Assembly (NCBI RefSeq): GCF_026011735.1
Contig: NZ_BRVN01000017.1
Coordinates: forward strand, 1-63,992
DNA length: 63,992 nucleotides
Reading direction: 5' to 3'
Origin: Dietzia sp. NCCP-2495
GTDB lineage: Bacteria > Actinomycetota > Actinomycetes > Mycobacteriales > Mycobacteriaceae
The notes beneath the pieces were generated by a model. The model searched no databases. It was not told the origin of the DNA and worked only from the letters and a program-made list of their open reading frames with translations. Positions within the stretch are counted from its first letter, which is position 1; each line of letters begins with the position of its first letter. Below, in pieces: positions 25,129-35,273 of this stretch. The position numbers and the translations under genes were made by a program.

Positions 25129-26217
25129 GTGGGTGTCGAGGTTTCCGTCGAAGGGCTGACCAAGTCTTTCGGTTCGCAGAAGATCTGGGAGGACGTCACA
25201 TTCACTCTTCCCGAGGGAGAAGTGAGCGCACTGCTGGGACCGTCAGGTACCGGTAAGTCCGTCTTCCTCAAGTCGCTCATCGGTCTCCTGCGTCCCGAGC
25301 GCGGCAAGATCATCATCGACGGGACCGACATCCTCCAGTGCACCGCCAAGGAGCTCTACGAGGTCCGCAAGCTCTTCGGCGTCCTCTTCCAGGACGGTGC
25401 GCTGTTCGGCTCGATGGATCTCTACGACAACGTGGCGTTCCCGCTGCGGGAGCACACCCGCAAGTCGGAGAGCGAGATCCGCAACATCGTCATGGAGAAG
25501 CTCGAGCTGACCGGTCTGACGGGGGCCGAGGGCAAGCTGCCCGGTGAGATCTCCGGCGGTATGCGTAAGCGCGCCGGTCTTGCCCGCGCCCTGGTCCTCG
25601 ATCCGGAGATCATCCTCGTCGACGAGCCCGACTCCGGCCTCGACCCGGTACGCACCACCTATCTCGCGCAGCTGCTCATCGACATCAACGCGCAGATCGA
25701 CGCCACGATCCTCATCGTGACGCACAACATCAACCTCGCCCGCACGGTGCCCGACAACCTGGGCATGCTCTACCGCAAGAACCTCGTCATGTTCGGCCCC
25801 CGCGAGGTGCTCCTCACCAGTGAGGAGCCCGCAGTCCGCCAGTTCCTGCGTGGCTCGAAGCTCGGTCCCATCGGCATGTCAGAGGAGAAGGACGACGCGC
25901 AGATGCGCGCGGAGATGGAGCAGGCCGAGGCCGGCCACAACGACGGCTCGCCCGGCGAGGACGAACTGCGTGGCGTTCCCGCGCAGATGCAGCCGACCCC
26001 CGGCAGCCCGGTCCGTCAGGGTGAGCTCCGCCGCGAGAAGCGCGTGTCCGAGATGCTCGACACGCTCCCGCAGGAGGCGCAGGACGCGATCCGCGAGGAA
26101 TGGGCGTCCCGTGGTCTGACCAGCGGGACTGTCGGGGCCGGAGCCACTGCCGGGGCAGCGTCGACGGCCGGTACAGGCGGCGGTGTCGACGACCACTATG
26201 GTGCTTCTGAGAACTGA
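25129..26217 (+). CDS. mceG: MceG (Mkl), ATPase of the Mce lipid importer
   Basis: Cytoplasmic ABC ATPase that powers Mce lipid/sterol import. 362 aa: Walker A LGPSGTGKSV near residue 35, signature ISGGMRKRAGLARAL, Walker B IILVDEPDSGLDP. A C-terminal tail of over 100 residues beyond the core ends in an Ala/Gly/Thr-rich stretch. GTG 25129 follows GAGGAG; GTG 25114 is in frame upstream. Its place between rplL and rpoB is the same as Rv0655, but here the full mce operon follows immediately, 32 bp downstream. Confidence 0.93.
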   Translation: MGVEVSVEGLTKSFGSQKIWEDVTFTLPEGEVSALLGPSGTGKSVFLKSLIGLLRPERGKIIIDGTDILQCTAKELYEVRKLFGVLFQDGALFGSMDLYDNVAFPLREHTRKSESEIRNIVMEKLELTGLTGAEGKLPGEISGGMRKRAGLARALVLDPEIILVDEPDSGLDPVRTTYLAQLLIDINAQIDATILIVTHNINLARTVPDNLGMLYRKNLVMFGPREVLLTSEEPAVRQFLRGSKLGPIGMSEEKDDAQMRAEMEQAEAGHNDGSPGEDELRGVPAQMQPTPGSPVRQGELRREKRVSEMLDTLPQEAQDAIREEWASRGLTSGTVGAGATAGAASTAGTGGGVDDHYGASEN

Positions 26218-26249
26218 CTGAGCAGTCCACGAGTCTGGGGGGAGGTGTG

Positions 26250-27080
26250 ATGGCGGAGGACGCAGCAACGCAGTCCGGGAGAACCGCAGGGGTCTCGGCA
26301 GCCGACGTCGGCGGAGGTGTCCGCGGCGCGATCGGCGAGGCCGGGAAGATTTTTCGGTTGTTCCTCGAGGTGATCCGCGGGGTCTTCAAACGGCCGTTCC
26401 AGTTCCGCGAGTTCATCGAGCAGTCCTGGTTCATCGCCTCGGTGACCATCCTGCCGTCCGCGCTCGTCGCGATTCCCTTCGGCGCGGTCGTGGCGATGCA
26501 GACCGGATCCCTGGTGCAGCAGCTCGGAGCCGAGGCCTACACCGGTGCGACCGGTGTGCTGGCCGTCGTCCAGCAGGGCGCCCCGCTGGTGACCTCGCTC
26601 CTCATCGCTGGTGCGGCCGGGTCGGCGGTGGCCGCCGATCTCGGCGCCCGCACCATCCGCGAGGAACTCGACGCCATGCGTGTGCTGGGAATCGACCCCG
26701 TGCAACGGCTCGTCGTCCCGCGTGTTCTCGGAATGATCCTCGTCGCGGTGCTGCTCAACGGGCTCGTGTCGATCGTCGGAATCTCCGGCGGGTATGTCTT
26801 CAACATCCTCCTCCAGGGCGGTACCCCGGGCGCGTACCTCATGTCCTTCGGTGCGCTCGCGCAACTGCCGGACTTCATCATGTCCTCCCTCAAGGCGATG
26901 GTCTTCGGACTGATCGCCGGGGTAGTCGCGTCCTACTGCGGCATGAACCCCAAGGGCGGGCCCAAGGGAGTCGGCGACGCCGTCAACCTGGGCGTCGTCC
27001 TCACGTTCCTCCTGCTGTTCTTCGCCAATCTGATCCTCACGGCGGTGTACCTGCAGATCGTTCCGCCGAAGGGGTCGTAG
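26250..27080 (+). CDS. YrbE-type Mce permease A
   Basis: MlaE-family membrane permease, 276 aa with about five membrane segments. Conserved EFIEQSWFIASVTILPSALV and the DLGARTIREELDAMRVLGID loop that contacts the ATPase. ATG 26250 follows GGGGAGGTG; GTG 26247 is an alternative. The stop is directly followed by the next ATG. Pairs with the next gene to form the inner-membrane channel. Confidence 0.93.
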   Translation: MAEDAATQSGRTAGVSAADVGGGVRGAIGEAGKIFRLFLEVIRGVFKRPFQFREFIEQSWFIASVTILPSALVAIPFGAVVAMQTGSLVQQLGAEAYTGATGVLAVVQQGAPLVTSLLIAGAAGSAVAADLGARTIREELDAMRVLGIDPVQRLVVPRVLGMILVAVLLNGLVSIVGISGGYVFNILLQGGTPGAYLMSFGALAQLPDFIMSSLKAMVFGLIAGVVASYCGMNPKGGPKGVGDAVNLGVVLTFLLLFFANLILTAVYLQIVPPKGS

Positions 27081-27938
27081 ATGGCCATCCATACCGACGT
27101 CGGCCCCGCCAGGGCCCGGCTGCGGGCCATGGTCCGTGGCCCCGTCTCCTCGTTCGACTCGCTGGGCGACCAGCTGGCCTTTCACATGCGGGCGATCGGC
27201 TGGATACCGCAGACGATCGTGCACTACCGCCACGAGGTGCTCCGGCTCATCGCGGAGGTCACCTTCGGCGTCGGCGTGCTCGCCGTTCTCGGCGGCACGA
27301 TCGGTGTGATCCTCATGATGAGCGGTTTCACCGGTGTGGTGGTCGGCATGCAGGGCTACGCCGCCCTCGACCAGATCGGTAGCTCCGTCCTCACCGGCTT
27401 CCTGTCCGCCTATGTCAACACCCGTGAGGTGGCGCCGATCGTGGCGTCACTGGCCATGTCGGCGACGGTGGGCTGTGGATTCACCGCCACGCTCGGGGCC
27501 ATGCGGATCTCCGAGGAGATCGACGCGCTCGAGGTCATGGCGATCCCGAGTGTCCCGTACCTGGTGACGACCCGGATCATCGCGGGGTTCATCGCGGTGA
27601 TCCCGCTCTACGTGGTCGGCCTGTTGTCGTCGTACCTGGCGACCAGAGGCGTCAACACGATGATCCAGGGGCAGTCGACAGGGTCGTTCGACCACTACTT
27701 CCACCTGTTCCTCCCACCTGAAGACGTCATCTACTCGTTCATCAAGGTGATCATCTTCGCGTTCGTCCTGGTCATGATCCACTGCTACTACGGCTTCACC
27801 GCCTCGGGCGGACCCGCCGGTGTCGGCGTCGCCGTGGGGCGCGCCGTGCGAACCACGATCGTTGTCGTGGCGATCCTGAACTTCTTCGTCGGACTCGCTC
27901 TCTGGGGCACAACCACGACTGTGCGGGTTGCCGGATGA
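27081..27938 (+). CDS. YrbE-type Mce permease B
   Basis: Second MlaE-family permease, 285 aa, with the matching coupling loop LGAMRISEEIDALEVMAIPS and several membrane segments. Begins directly after the stop of permease A and overlaps the mceA ATG by four bases. Confidence 0.93.
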   Translation: MAIHTDVGPARARLRAMVRGPVSSFDSLGDQLAFHMRAIGWIPQTIVHYRHEVLRLIAEVTFGVGVLAVLGGTIGVILMMSGFTGVVVGMQGYAALDQIGSSVLTGFLSAYVNTREVAPIVASLAMSATVGCGFTATLGAMRISEEIDALEVMAIPSVPYLVTTRIIAGFIAVIPLYVVGLLSSYLATRGVNTMIQGQSTGSFDHYFHLFLPPEDVIYSFIKVIIFAFVLVMIHCYYGFTASGGPAGVGVAVGRAVRTTIVVVAILNFFVGLALWGTTTTVRVAG

Positions 27939-29371
27939 CCGAGATGTCCTCGACGCGCAAGCGTCTCCTGGCCGCGCTGTTCGTGGTGATCGTCCTCGCG
28001 TTCGTCGGTGTCACCGTCGCGATCTACAACAGGGCCTTCACCAAATCCGACACCATCACCATGTTCACTGATGACATGGCGTTCTCCCTGCCCAACGATG
28101 CCGACGTCAAGGCGCGAGGCGTCCTGGTCGGTCGGGTCGCGGAAGTGCAGCCCGAAGGGGACAAGGTCCGGGTCGACATGGAGTTCACCCCGGAGTTCAT
28201 GGACCAGCTGCCGTCGAACATCAGCGGACGGCTCCTCCCCAAGACCCTGTTCGGTGAGCGTTACGTCTCGCTCGCGTTCCCCGACACCCCGGTGGGGACC
28301 CTCGAGGCAGGGGGCACCATCGAGCAGGACACCCGGGGTAACGCGCTCGAGCTCGGTCGGGTCCTCGACGGCCTGCTCCCTGTTCTCGAGGCGGTCCCGC
28401 CGCAGAAGCTCGCCGGAACCCTCGGCGCGATCAACCAGGCACTCGCCGGCCGGGGCGACGAGCTCGGAGCGAGTCTCGTCGACATCGGCACCGTGTTCGA
28501 CGGCATCTCTCAGGAGATGCCCGCACTCGAGTCGGGGCTGGAGGATCTCGCGACCTTCTCGCAGACCTATTCAGAGGCCCTGCCCGATCTGATCCATGCG
28601 CTGGACGCACTCCGTACCACCGGCGACACGGTCATCCACCGGCGCACCGACATCGCGGACGGCATGCAGCGGATCAGCTCCGGGGCGCAGGTCACCACGG
28701 ACTTCCTGGCGAGGAACAGAGACGACCTCATCGACCTCGCGATCGACTCCCGGCGGTCCCTCGAGGCGCTCGCCGAGTACACCCCCGCCCTCCCGTGCAC
28801 GGTCGAGCACTTCATGACCGCGCTCGAGCGGTCGGACGACATCCTCGGTGTGGGCACATCGACGCCCGGTATCCGGGTCACGATCGAGGTCGTCAACCCC
28901 AAGGGGCGGTACGTCCCCAACCAGGACGAGCCGCGGTTCTTCGACACCCGTGGACCCCGGTGCTACACACCGGCCGAACCGCCGTTCATGTTCCCGTCGG
29001 CGCCCGGTGGCGCAATCGCGGACGGGTCCTACCAGGTGCCCTCGCGTAACCCCGGCCCGGAGTTCATCCCCACCCTGCCCAACCCGTTGCTCGAGGACGG
29101 ACCCGTCCCGGAGATGCGCACCCGTGGCACCGTGCCCGCCGCACCGGGCCGCGCCGTCCCGGAGCAGCCGAACCGACCGTTCCCGTCGACGGTCACGGCC
29201 GGACAGGGTGACGACGTCATGGCGATGGCGTACGCCGGGTCGCCCCTGGAAGCGGACACCGTCCGTTCCGTGTACGGGGTCGCGAGTTCGCGTGACGTCG
29301 AGGAGATCCCCGGGTGGATCGGCGCCATCGGCGCGCCCGGACTGCGAGGAACGGACGTGGCGTTCAAGTGA
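27935..29371 (+). CDS. mceA: MceA-type protein
   Basis: 478 aa: N-terminal membrane anchor (about residues 9–32), MlaD/MCE domain (about 38–115, with VKARGVLVGRVAEVQ), a helical coil region to about 300, and a long Pro-rich C-terminal tail. MCE subunits assemble as a hexamer with a central tunnel that carries lipid across the periplasm. First of six mce genes. Confidence 0.92.
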   Translation: MTEMSSTRKRLLAALFVVIVLAFVGVTVAIYNRAFTKSDTITMFTDDMAFSLPNDADVKARGVLVGRVAEVQPEGDKVRVDMEFTPEFMDQLPSNISGRLLPKTLFGERYVSLAFPDTPVGTLEAGGTIEQDTRGNALELGRVLDGLLPVLEAVPPQKLAGTLGAINQALAGRGDELGASLVDIGTVFDGISQEMPALESGLEDLATFSQTYSEALPDLIHALDALRTTGDTVIHRRTDIADGMQRISSGAQVTTDFLARNRDDLIDLAIDSRRSLEALAEYTPALPCTVEHFMTALERSDDILGVGTSTPGIRVTIEVVNPKGRYVPNQDEPRFFDTRGPRCYTPAEPPFMFPSAPGGAIADGSYQVPSRNPGPEFIPTLPNPLLEDGPVPEMRTRGTVPAAPGRAVPEQPNRPFPSTVTAGQGDDVMAMAYAGSPLEADTVRSVYGVASSRDVEEIPGWIGAIGAPGLRGTDVAFK

Positions 29372-30456
29372 GCCCGAAACTCAAGGCGCTGTTCCGTGGC
29401 GGCCTGCTCGGATCGTTCATCAAGCTGGCGGTGTTCATCGTCGTCACGGCCATGCTCAGCACCGTTCTCGCGGTCACGATCCGGGGCGGGACCCGGGACT
29501 CCGGCACGGAGTACTCGGCGATCTTCTCGGACGTGACCATGCTCGAGGAAGGGGACGACGTCCGCATCGCCGGCGTCGTCGTGGGACACGTGACCTCGTA
29601 CGAGATCTACGAGCGAGACAAGGCGAAGGTCAACTTCACCATGTCCGGAGACCGAACGCTGCCGGAGAACGTCCACCTGACGCTGCGGTTCCGCAACATG
29701 ATCGGCCAGCGGTACATGAACATCGCCCGGGTGCCCGGTGAGGGAGGGACGACGATGCCCGAGGGCACGACGATCCCGATCGAGCAGACGACCCCGGCCG
29801 TCGATCTGACCGCGCTGTTCAACGGCTTCCGTCCGCTGTTCACGACGCTCCAACCCGAGGACGTCAACGCCCTGGCGGATTCGCTGGTCAAGGTTCTGCA
29901 GGGCGAGGGAGGGACGGTCACCAGCCTCGTGCAGCAGACGTCTCAGCTGACCAATCACCTGGCGGACCGTGATCAGGTGATCGGCGAGGTCATCGACAAC
30001 CTGACCCGGGTGCTGCAGACCGTCAACGAGCGCGACGTGCAGTTCCAGCAGCTCGTGGTGACCACTCGCCAGCTCGTCGAAGGTCTGTCACAGGAGCGGG
30101 ACGCGGTCGGCAGTTCGATCGACTCGATGGCCGATCTGACCGCGTCGGCGGAGAACATCATCACCGCGACCAGGCCCCAGGTCACCGAATCGCTGGATCA
30201 CCTGAAAAAGGTCACCGACGACTTCGTCGCGAACGAGCCCAAGGTCTCCGAGGTGCTCAACAACATGCCGGTCAATACCGACAACCTCATTCGGATGGGC
30301 TCGTTCGGTTCCTGGTTCCAGTTCTATCTGTGTGGCGCGGACATCGTGTCCGGACCGGGCGCCGGAGTCCCCAACCTGCTCCCCAGCGGAGGACCGACGA
30401 TCAATCACGTGCTCTACACGAACGCCGCACCCCGATGCCAGGCAGGGGGGATCTGA
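29368..30456 (+). CDS. mceB: MceB-type protein
   Basis: 362 aa, N-terminal anchor (LGSFIKLAVFIVVTAMLSTV), MCE domain with DDVRIAGVVVGHVTSYEI, then a long coiled region (QQTSQLTNHLADRDQVIGEV). GTG 29368 overlaps the mceA stop by four bases; the longer upstream frame is inside mceA. Two Cys near the C-terminus may form a disulfide. Confidence 0.92.
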   Translation: MSPKLKALFRGGLLGSFIKLAVFIVVTAMLSTVLAVTIRGGTRDSGTEYSAIFSDVTMLEEGDDVRIAGVVVGHVTSYEIYERDKAKVNFTMSGDRTLPENVHLTLRFRNMIGQRYMNIARVPGEGGTTMPEGTTIPIEQTTPAVDLTALFNGFRPLFTTLQPEDVNALADSLVKVLQGEGGTVTSLVQQTSQLTNHLADRDQVIGEVIDNLTRVLQTVNERDVQFQQLVVTTRQLVEGLSQERDAVGSSIDSMADLTASAENIITATRPQVTESLDHLKKVTDDFVANEPKVSEVLNNMPVNTDNLIRMGSFGSWFQFYLCGADIVSGPGAGVPNLLPSGGPTINHVLYTNAAPRCQAGGI

Positions 30457-31478
30457 TGAGCAAGCGCAAGGCCGACGAGCCACGGTTCTCCAATCCGATG
30501 ATCGGCGCCGTCGGCATCCTGGTGATCCTCGCCCTCACGGCGGCGTCGTTCATGCTGGACTCCATCCCGATCGTGGGCGCGGGACCGAAATACAAGGCGC
30601 ACTTCTCCGAAGCCGCGGGGTTGACCGACGGCAACGAGGTGCGGGTCGCCGGTGTGAAGGTCGGTGTGGTGACCGGCGTCGAGCTCGAGGGTGACAAGGT
30701 CCTCGTCGAGTTCCGTGCCAAGGACGCCTGGCTGGGCGACGACACCCGTGCGAGCATCCAGATCAAGTCGGTCCTCGGCCAGAAGTACCTGGCCCTCGCA
30801 CCGGCGGGCAACAACGAGATCGACCGGTCCGAGCCGATCCCGCTCGAGCGGACAGTCGCGCCCTACGACGTCGTCACGGCGTTCTCGTCGGCGGCGGAGA
30901 CACTGGACGAGATCAACGACGAGAAGTTGGCGGACAGCCTCGACACCCTCACCGAGACCATGCAGGCCTCACCCGAGGAGTTCAGGGGAGCGGTGGACGG
31001 TGTGGCACGACTGTCGCAGACGATCTCGAGCCGGGACGCCGAACTCCGCGAGCTGCTCGAGGCCACCCGCACGAGCTCCAAGATCCTCGCTGACCGCAAT
31101 GACGACTTCCGTCGGCTCATCCTCGGTACCGGGCAGCTCCTCGGTGAGCTCAACGCGAGGTCGGAGAGTCTGAAGGTCGTCCTGGCGGCGACCCGCGGGC
31201 TGTCCTCACAGCTACGGATCCTGGTGGCGGAGAACGAGGCCGAGTTCGGTCCCACCCTCCAGAGCCTCGACTCGGCTCTCGGAATCCTGACTGACCACGA
31301 GGACCAGGTCAAGAAGTCGATCCACAACCTCGCGCCCTTCTACCGGCTCTACGCCAACATGCTGGGCACCGGCCGGTGGTTCGACTCCGTCGTCACCAAC
31401 CTGATACCCCCGGGTGCACCTGAGCCTCCGTTCTATCCGGGTGCCCGTGGCCCTGTCAGATTGAGTGGGATCAACTGA
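30456..31478 (+). CDS. mceC: MceC-type protein
   Basis: 340 aa: anchor (about residues 15–37), MCE domain with NEVRVAGVKVGVVTGVEL, then a helical region. It shares one base with the mceB stop (TGATG) and likewise with mceD. Its C-terminal tail is short compared with MceA and lacks a Pro-rich extension. Confidence 0.92.
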   Translation: MSKRKADEPRFSNPMIGAVGILVILALTAASFMLDSIPIVGAGPKYKAHFSEAAGLTDGNEVRVAGVKVGVVTGVELEGDKVLVEFRAKDAWLGDDTRASIQIKSVLGQKYLALAPAGNNEIDRSEPIPLERTVAPYDVVTAFSSAAETLDEINDEKLADSLDTLTETMQASPEEFRGAVDGVARLSQTISSRDAELRELLEATRTSSKILADRNDDFRRLILGTGQLLGELNARSESLKVVLAATRGLSSQLRILVAENEAEFGPTLQSLDSALGILTDHEDQVKKSIHNLAPFYRLYANMLGTGRWFDSVVTNLIPPGAPEPPFYPGARGPVRLSGIN

Positions 31479-32704
31479 TGCACAAGAAGCTGCCGTACTG
31501 GCTCGTGGCGCTGCTCCTCGTCGTCGTCGTCGCGATCGTCGCCGTCACCTACCTGGCCGTGACACGGCTGGGACGTACCACCGTCACCGCGACGTTCCCG
31601 ACCGCCGTCGGTGTCGCCCCAGGTACCGACGTCCGGATCCTCGGCGTGACCGTGGGCTCCGTCGACGAGGTCACCCCGATGGGTGACACCGTCGAGGTGA
31701 AGCTGCACGTCAACCGGGGGGTCGAGATCCCCGCCGACGCCAAGGCCGTCCAGGTCACCCCGTCGGTGGTCCCGGACCGCAACGTCCAGCTCGTCCCGGC
31801 CTACTCGGGCGGTCCGACGATGGAATCGGGCGCCCACATCCCGATCGAGCGGACCGCGACACCCGTCGAGGTGGACCGGCTCTACAAATCGCTCGAGGAC
31901 CTGACCGAGGCGCTTGGACCCGAGGGCGCCAACGCCGAGGGATCCGTGGACCGGTTCATCACCGCCTCCGCGGACACGCTCGGTGGCAACGGCGCGGCAC
32001 TCGGTCGCTCACTGGACGAGCTCTCCGTCGCGGCCACCACCCTCGCCGATTCCAGCCAGGACATCAGCGAGACCGTGGTCAACCTCCAGTCGTTCGTGAC
32101 CATGCTGGCCCAGAACGACGCCCAGGTCCGCGAGTTCAACACCCAGATGGCGACCTTCAACAACACGGTCGCCGGTCAGCGCGAGGACCTGCAGGGCGCC
32201 CTGGCCGAACTGAGCTACGCCCTGGCCGACGTCGCCCGCCTCGTGCGGGACAACCAGGACCTGATCCGGACCAACGCCGACAAGCTCGCGAGCCTGAGCC
32301 AGATCACCGCCGACCAGCGCGGTGATCTGGAGGAGATTCTCAAGACCGCGCCGCTGGCCCTGGCCAACCTCATCTCCGCCTACGACGCGGAGTCCGGGAC
32401 GCTGGCCATGCGTCCGAACATCCCGGAGAAGCAGAACCCCGCCGGCGTCCTGTGCACGCTGATGAAGCTCGGCCGCCTCAACCCCGGCAACCAGATGTTC
32501 CAGGAGCTCGACAACCTACGCCGCGCCGACATCACGGCCTGTGAGGACCTCGCGCCGATCCGCAACCAGGAGCTCCGCGCGTCCAACCCGGACCTCCCGC
32601 TCGGCATCCTCGCCGGCGAGATGAAGCAGTCGATCCCGGTCCCCGGCACCGTCCAGGGCAACTACGGCTGGCCGATGACCCCGGCATCCGAAGGGGGCCG
32701 GTGA
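31478..32704 (+). CDS. mceD: MceD-type protein
   Basis: 408 aa: anchor (LVALLLVVVVAIVAVTYLAV), MCE domain with TDVRILGVTVGSVDEVTP, coil region, and a Cys-containing C-terminal domain ending in a Pro/Gly-rich stretch. Coupled on both sides by TGATG overlaps. Confidence 0.92.
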   Translation: MHKKLPYWLVALLLVVVVAIVAVTYLAVTRLGRTTVTATFPTAVGVAPGTDVRILGVTVGSVDEVTPMGDTVEVKLHVNRGVEIPADAKAVQVTPSVVPDRNVQLVPAYSGGPTMESGAHIPIERTATPVEVDRLYKSLEDLTEALGPEGANAEGSVDRFITASADTLGGNGAALGRSLDELSVAATTLADSSQDISETVVNLQSFVTMLAQNDAQVREFNTQMATFNNTVAGQREDLQGALAELSYALADVARLVRDNQDLIRTNADKLASLSQITADQRGDLEEILKTAPLALANLISAYDAESGTLAMRPNIPEKQNPAGVLCTLMKLGRLNPGNQMFQELDNLRRADITACEDLAPIRNQELRASNPDLPLGILAGEMKQSIPVPGTVQGNYGWPMTPASEGGR

Positions 32705-34032
32705 TGAACGAAAGCCGCGAGAACCACATGACCGACACCACGACAGTCGGATCAGGCTCGCCCGTCGGTGCGGGGGTGTCCCGGGCCGGCCGGGCAGGAC
32801 TGGCACGCGCCGGTCGGACGCTCGGAGCCACAGCACTGGTCGCCGCACTGGCAGCGGGCTGTTCGGCGAACCTCGAGGACTACACGCTGCCCGGCGGCGC
32901 GGACGTGGGGGACAACCCCAAGACCGTGTCCATCCAGTTCGACGACGTCCTGGACCTCGTCCTCCAGTCGTCGGTGAAGGTCAACGGCCTCGACGCCGGG
33001 CGCGTCACCGGCATCGCCCTGGCCGACGACGGCTGGACGGCGCAGGTGGAGGTCGTGATCAACGACGACGTCGAACTTCCGTCGAACGTCGAGGCGTCGA
33101 TCCAGCAGACGAACCTCCTCGGTGAAAAGTTCGTCCAGCTGACCCCGCCCGTCGACGAGCCGGCCGACGGCGAGCTCGAATCCGGTGACGTGATCCGCCC
33201 CTCCAACACCCGCACGGCGACGGATATCGAGCAGGTGCTCGGCGCGCTGTCCCTCGTCCTCAACGGCGGGGGAGTGGACCAGCTCCAACCGATCGTGATG
33301 GAGCTGCGCAAGGCCACCGAGGGCCGGGAGGAAGGCCTCACGGAGACGATCCGATCGGCGGATGAACTCATCTCCGGGCTGAACCGCCAGCGCGACAACA
33401 TCACAGCGGCGCTCGACGGGGTCAACCTCATGACCGCCCGGGCCAACGACCAGCGGATGCAGATCCAGGCCGCGCTCGACGAGCTCCCGGCCGGCGTCGC
33501 GGTACTCGAGGAGCAGCGCCCGCAGTTCGTCGAGATGCTCCGGCGCGTGGACGCGCTCGGACAGGTCGGATCCGACATCCTCCTCGAGAGCCGCGAGGAC
33601 CTCATCGCGGACCTCCGGGCGCTGCGGCCGGTTCTGCAGTACCTCGCCAAATCGACGCCCGACCTCATCCAGCTGACCGGGTTCGTGCCCACGTTCCCGT
33701 TCCCGGACGCGTCGATCCAGTCGACCGTCGGCAGCGCGGCCAACGTGTTCCTGTCGGTCGACGCCACGATCTCCGAGACATTGAGAAACCTCGGCGCCAA
33801 CCAGGGCGACCCCGTCTCGGTGACACCCACCACGACGAGCGGGCCGTACAACATCGATCCCGGTAACCCGTGGGTCGGTGACAACGGCCCGGACCGGCGC
33901 ACCACGATCGTCCTGCCGCTGCTCCCGGTGCCGCCGATCATGGATCGTGCGGTCACTCCGAAGCAAGCGCCGGGTACCTCGGAGTTCTCCGAGAACTACC
34001 TGCCCGAACCAGGGGAGCCCGGATTCCGATGA
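32704..34032 (+). CDS. mceE: MceE-type lipoprotein (LprN family)
   Basis: 442 aa. In place of a simple anchor it has a lipoprotein signal, VAALAAGC, with the modified Cys at about residue 50, after a polar N-terminal stretch of about 35 residues; ATG 32728 would shorten that stretch. MCE domain with LDAGRVTGIALADDGWTAQV follows, then coils and a Pro-rich end. In Mce systems the E subunit is the lipoprotein, which supports the order A–F. Confidence 0.92.
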   Translation: MNESRENHMTDTTTVGSGSPVGAGVSRAGRAGLARAGRTLGATALVAALAAGCSANLEDYTLPGGADVGDNPKTVSIQFDDVLDLVLQSSVKVNGLDAGRVTGIALADDGWTAQVEVVINDDVELPSNVEASIQQTNLLGEKFVQLTPPVDEPADGELESGDVIRPSNTRTATDIEQVLGALSLVLNGGGVDQLQPIVMELRKATEGREEGLTETIRSADELISGLNRQRDNITAALDGVNLMTARANDQRMQIQAALDELPAGVAVLEEQRPQFVEMLRRVDALGQVGSDILLESREDLIADLRALRPVLQYLAKSTPDLIQLTGFVPTFPFPDASIQSTVGSAANVFLSVDATISETLRNLGANQGDPVSVTPTTTSGPYNIDPGNPWVGDNGPDRRTTIVLPLLPVPPIMDRAVTPKQAPGTSEFSENYLPEPGEPGFR

Positions 34033-35273
34033 CCAAGACCCTGAGAACCCAGCTCATCCTCTTCTGCGTGATCGCAGCGGTGGGAATCACCTACGTCGGC
34101 GCCAATTACGTGCGTCTGCCGTCGCTGTTCGGCATCGGTCAGTACCAGGTGTATCTCGACCTCCCAGACACCGGTGGTGTGTTCACCAACGCCGCGGTCA
34201 ACTACCGGGGCACCCCGGTCGGGCGCGTGGGGGATCTGTCGCTGACCGATGACGGAGTGCGTGTCGAACTGGACCTGGACTCGAGTGCGCCGGACATTCC
34301 GGCGGACACCGTCGCCGTCGTGGCCAATCGTTCGGCGATCGGTGAACAGTACGTCGACCTGCAGCCCAACAGCCTCTCCGAGCCCTACCTCGGGGACGGC
34401 GACGTCATCTCGGCCGGCGAGGAAGCCCTACCCGTCAGGGTGGGGGAGCTCCTCAAATCCGTGGACGAGTTCACCCGCTCGGTCCCGCTCGACGAACTCG
34501 AGGTGACGGTCGACGAGCTCGGTAAAGCCTTCGAGGGCAGGGGGCCTCAGCTCCAGCGGCTCGCGGATTCCCTGATCCGGATCTCGGACTCCGGTATCCG
34601 GACCATGCCGCAGCTCCAGACGCTCATCCGTGACGGGGCGACGGTCCTGGACACCCAGGCCGATCAGTCGGGCGAGATCCTCAGCTTCTCGCGCGACCTT
34701 CGGATCGTGACCGAGGCGCTCCGCGATTCCGACTCCGATCTCGAGCGGCTCATCTCGACCGCGCCGGAAGCCGCGGACGAGGCACGAAAGCTCGTCGAGA
34801 ACTCGGGCGAACCGCTGTCGCGGTCCGTATCCAACCTGTCCACGACGATGAAGACGGTCGATCCGCTCGCGCCGTCGTTCAAGGTGCTGCTCCAGCTCCT
34901 CCCCGCCCTGGCCGCCGGCGGATTGTCCGTGGCGCCCGGTGACGGCACAATCCACTTCGGTCTGGTGCTCGAAATGGATAACCCGACCCCGTGCACCATG
35001 GGGTACGAGGGGACCAAGCGGATCATCGACGAGATGAAGGCCGCGGATCCGTCGTTCGACCCGCAGGAGCAGAATTTCCCCCCGAACTACGACGCGAGAT
35101 GCACGGTGCCGTTCGGCAGCCCCAGCGCGGTGCGCGGTGCCGACCGGGTCGAGTACGCCTATCCCGGCGTCGAACAACCCTGGGACACCAAGCCCAAGGT
35201 CGACGCGGACCGTCTCAACCTGTCGGTGGCCGCCGAGCAGCTCGCAGTGCTGCAGGGACTGATCCCGCGGTGA
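34029..35273 (+). CDS. mceF: MceF-type protein
   Basis: 414 aa: anchor (LILFCVIAAVGITYVGANYV), MCE domain with AAVNYRGTPVGRVGDLSL, coil region, and a C-terminal domain with several Cys (PTPCTMGYEGTKRII; YDARCTVPFG). Overlaps mceE by four bases and is followed by the Mce-associated genes. Confidence 0.92.
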   Translation: MTKTLRTQLILFCVIAAVGITYVGANYVRLPSLFGIGQYQVYLDLPDTGGVFTNAAVNYRGTPVGRVGDLSLTDDGVRVELDLDSSAPDIPADTVAVVANRSAIGEQYVDLQPNSLSEPYLGDGDVISAGEEALPVRVGELLKSVDEFTRSVPLDELEVTVDELGKAFEGRGPQLQRLADSLIRISDSGIRTMPQLQTLIRDGATVLDTQADQSGEILSFSRDLRIVTEALRDSDSDLERLISTAPEAADEARKLVENSGEPLSRSVSNLSTTMKTVDPLAPSFKVLLQLLPALAAGGLSVAPGDGTIHFGLVLEMDNPTPCTMGYEGTKRIIDEMKAADPSFDPQEQNFPPNYDARCTVPFGSPSAVRGADRVEYAYPGVEQPWDTKPKVDADRLNLSVAAEQLAVLQGLIPR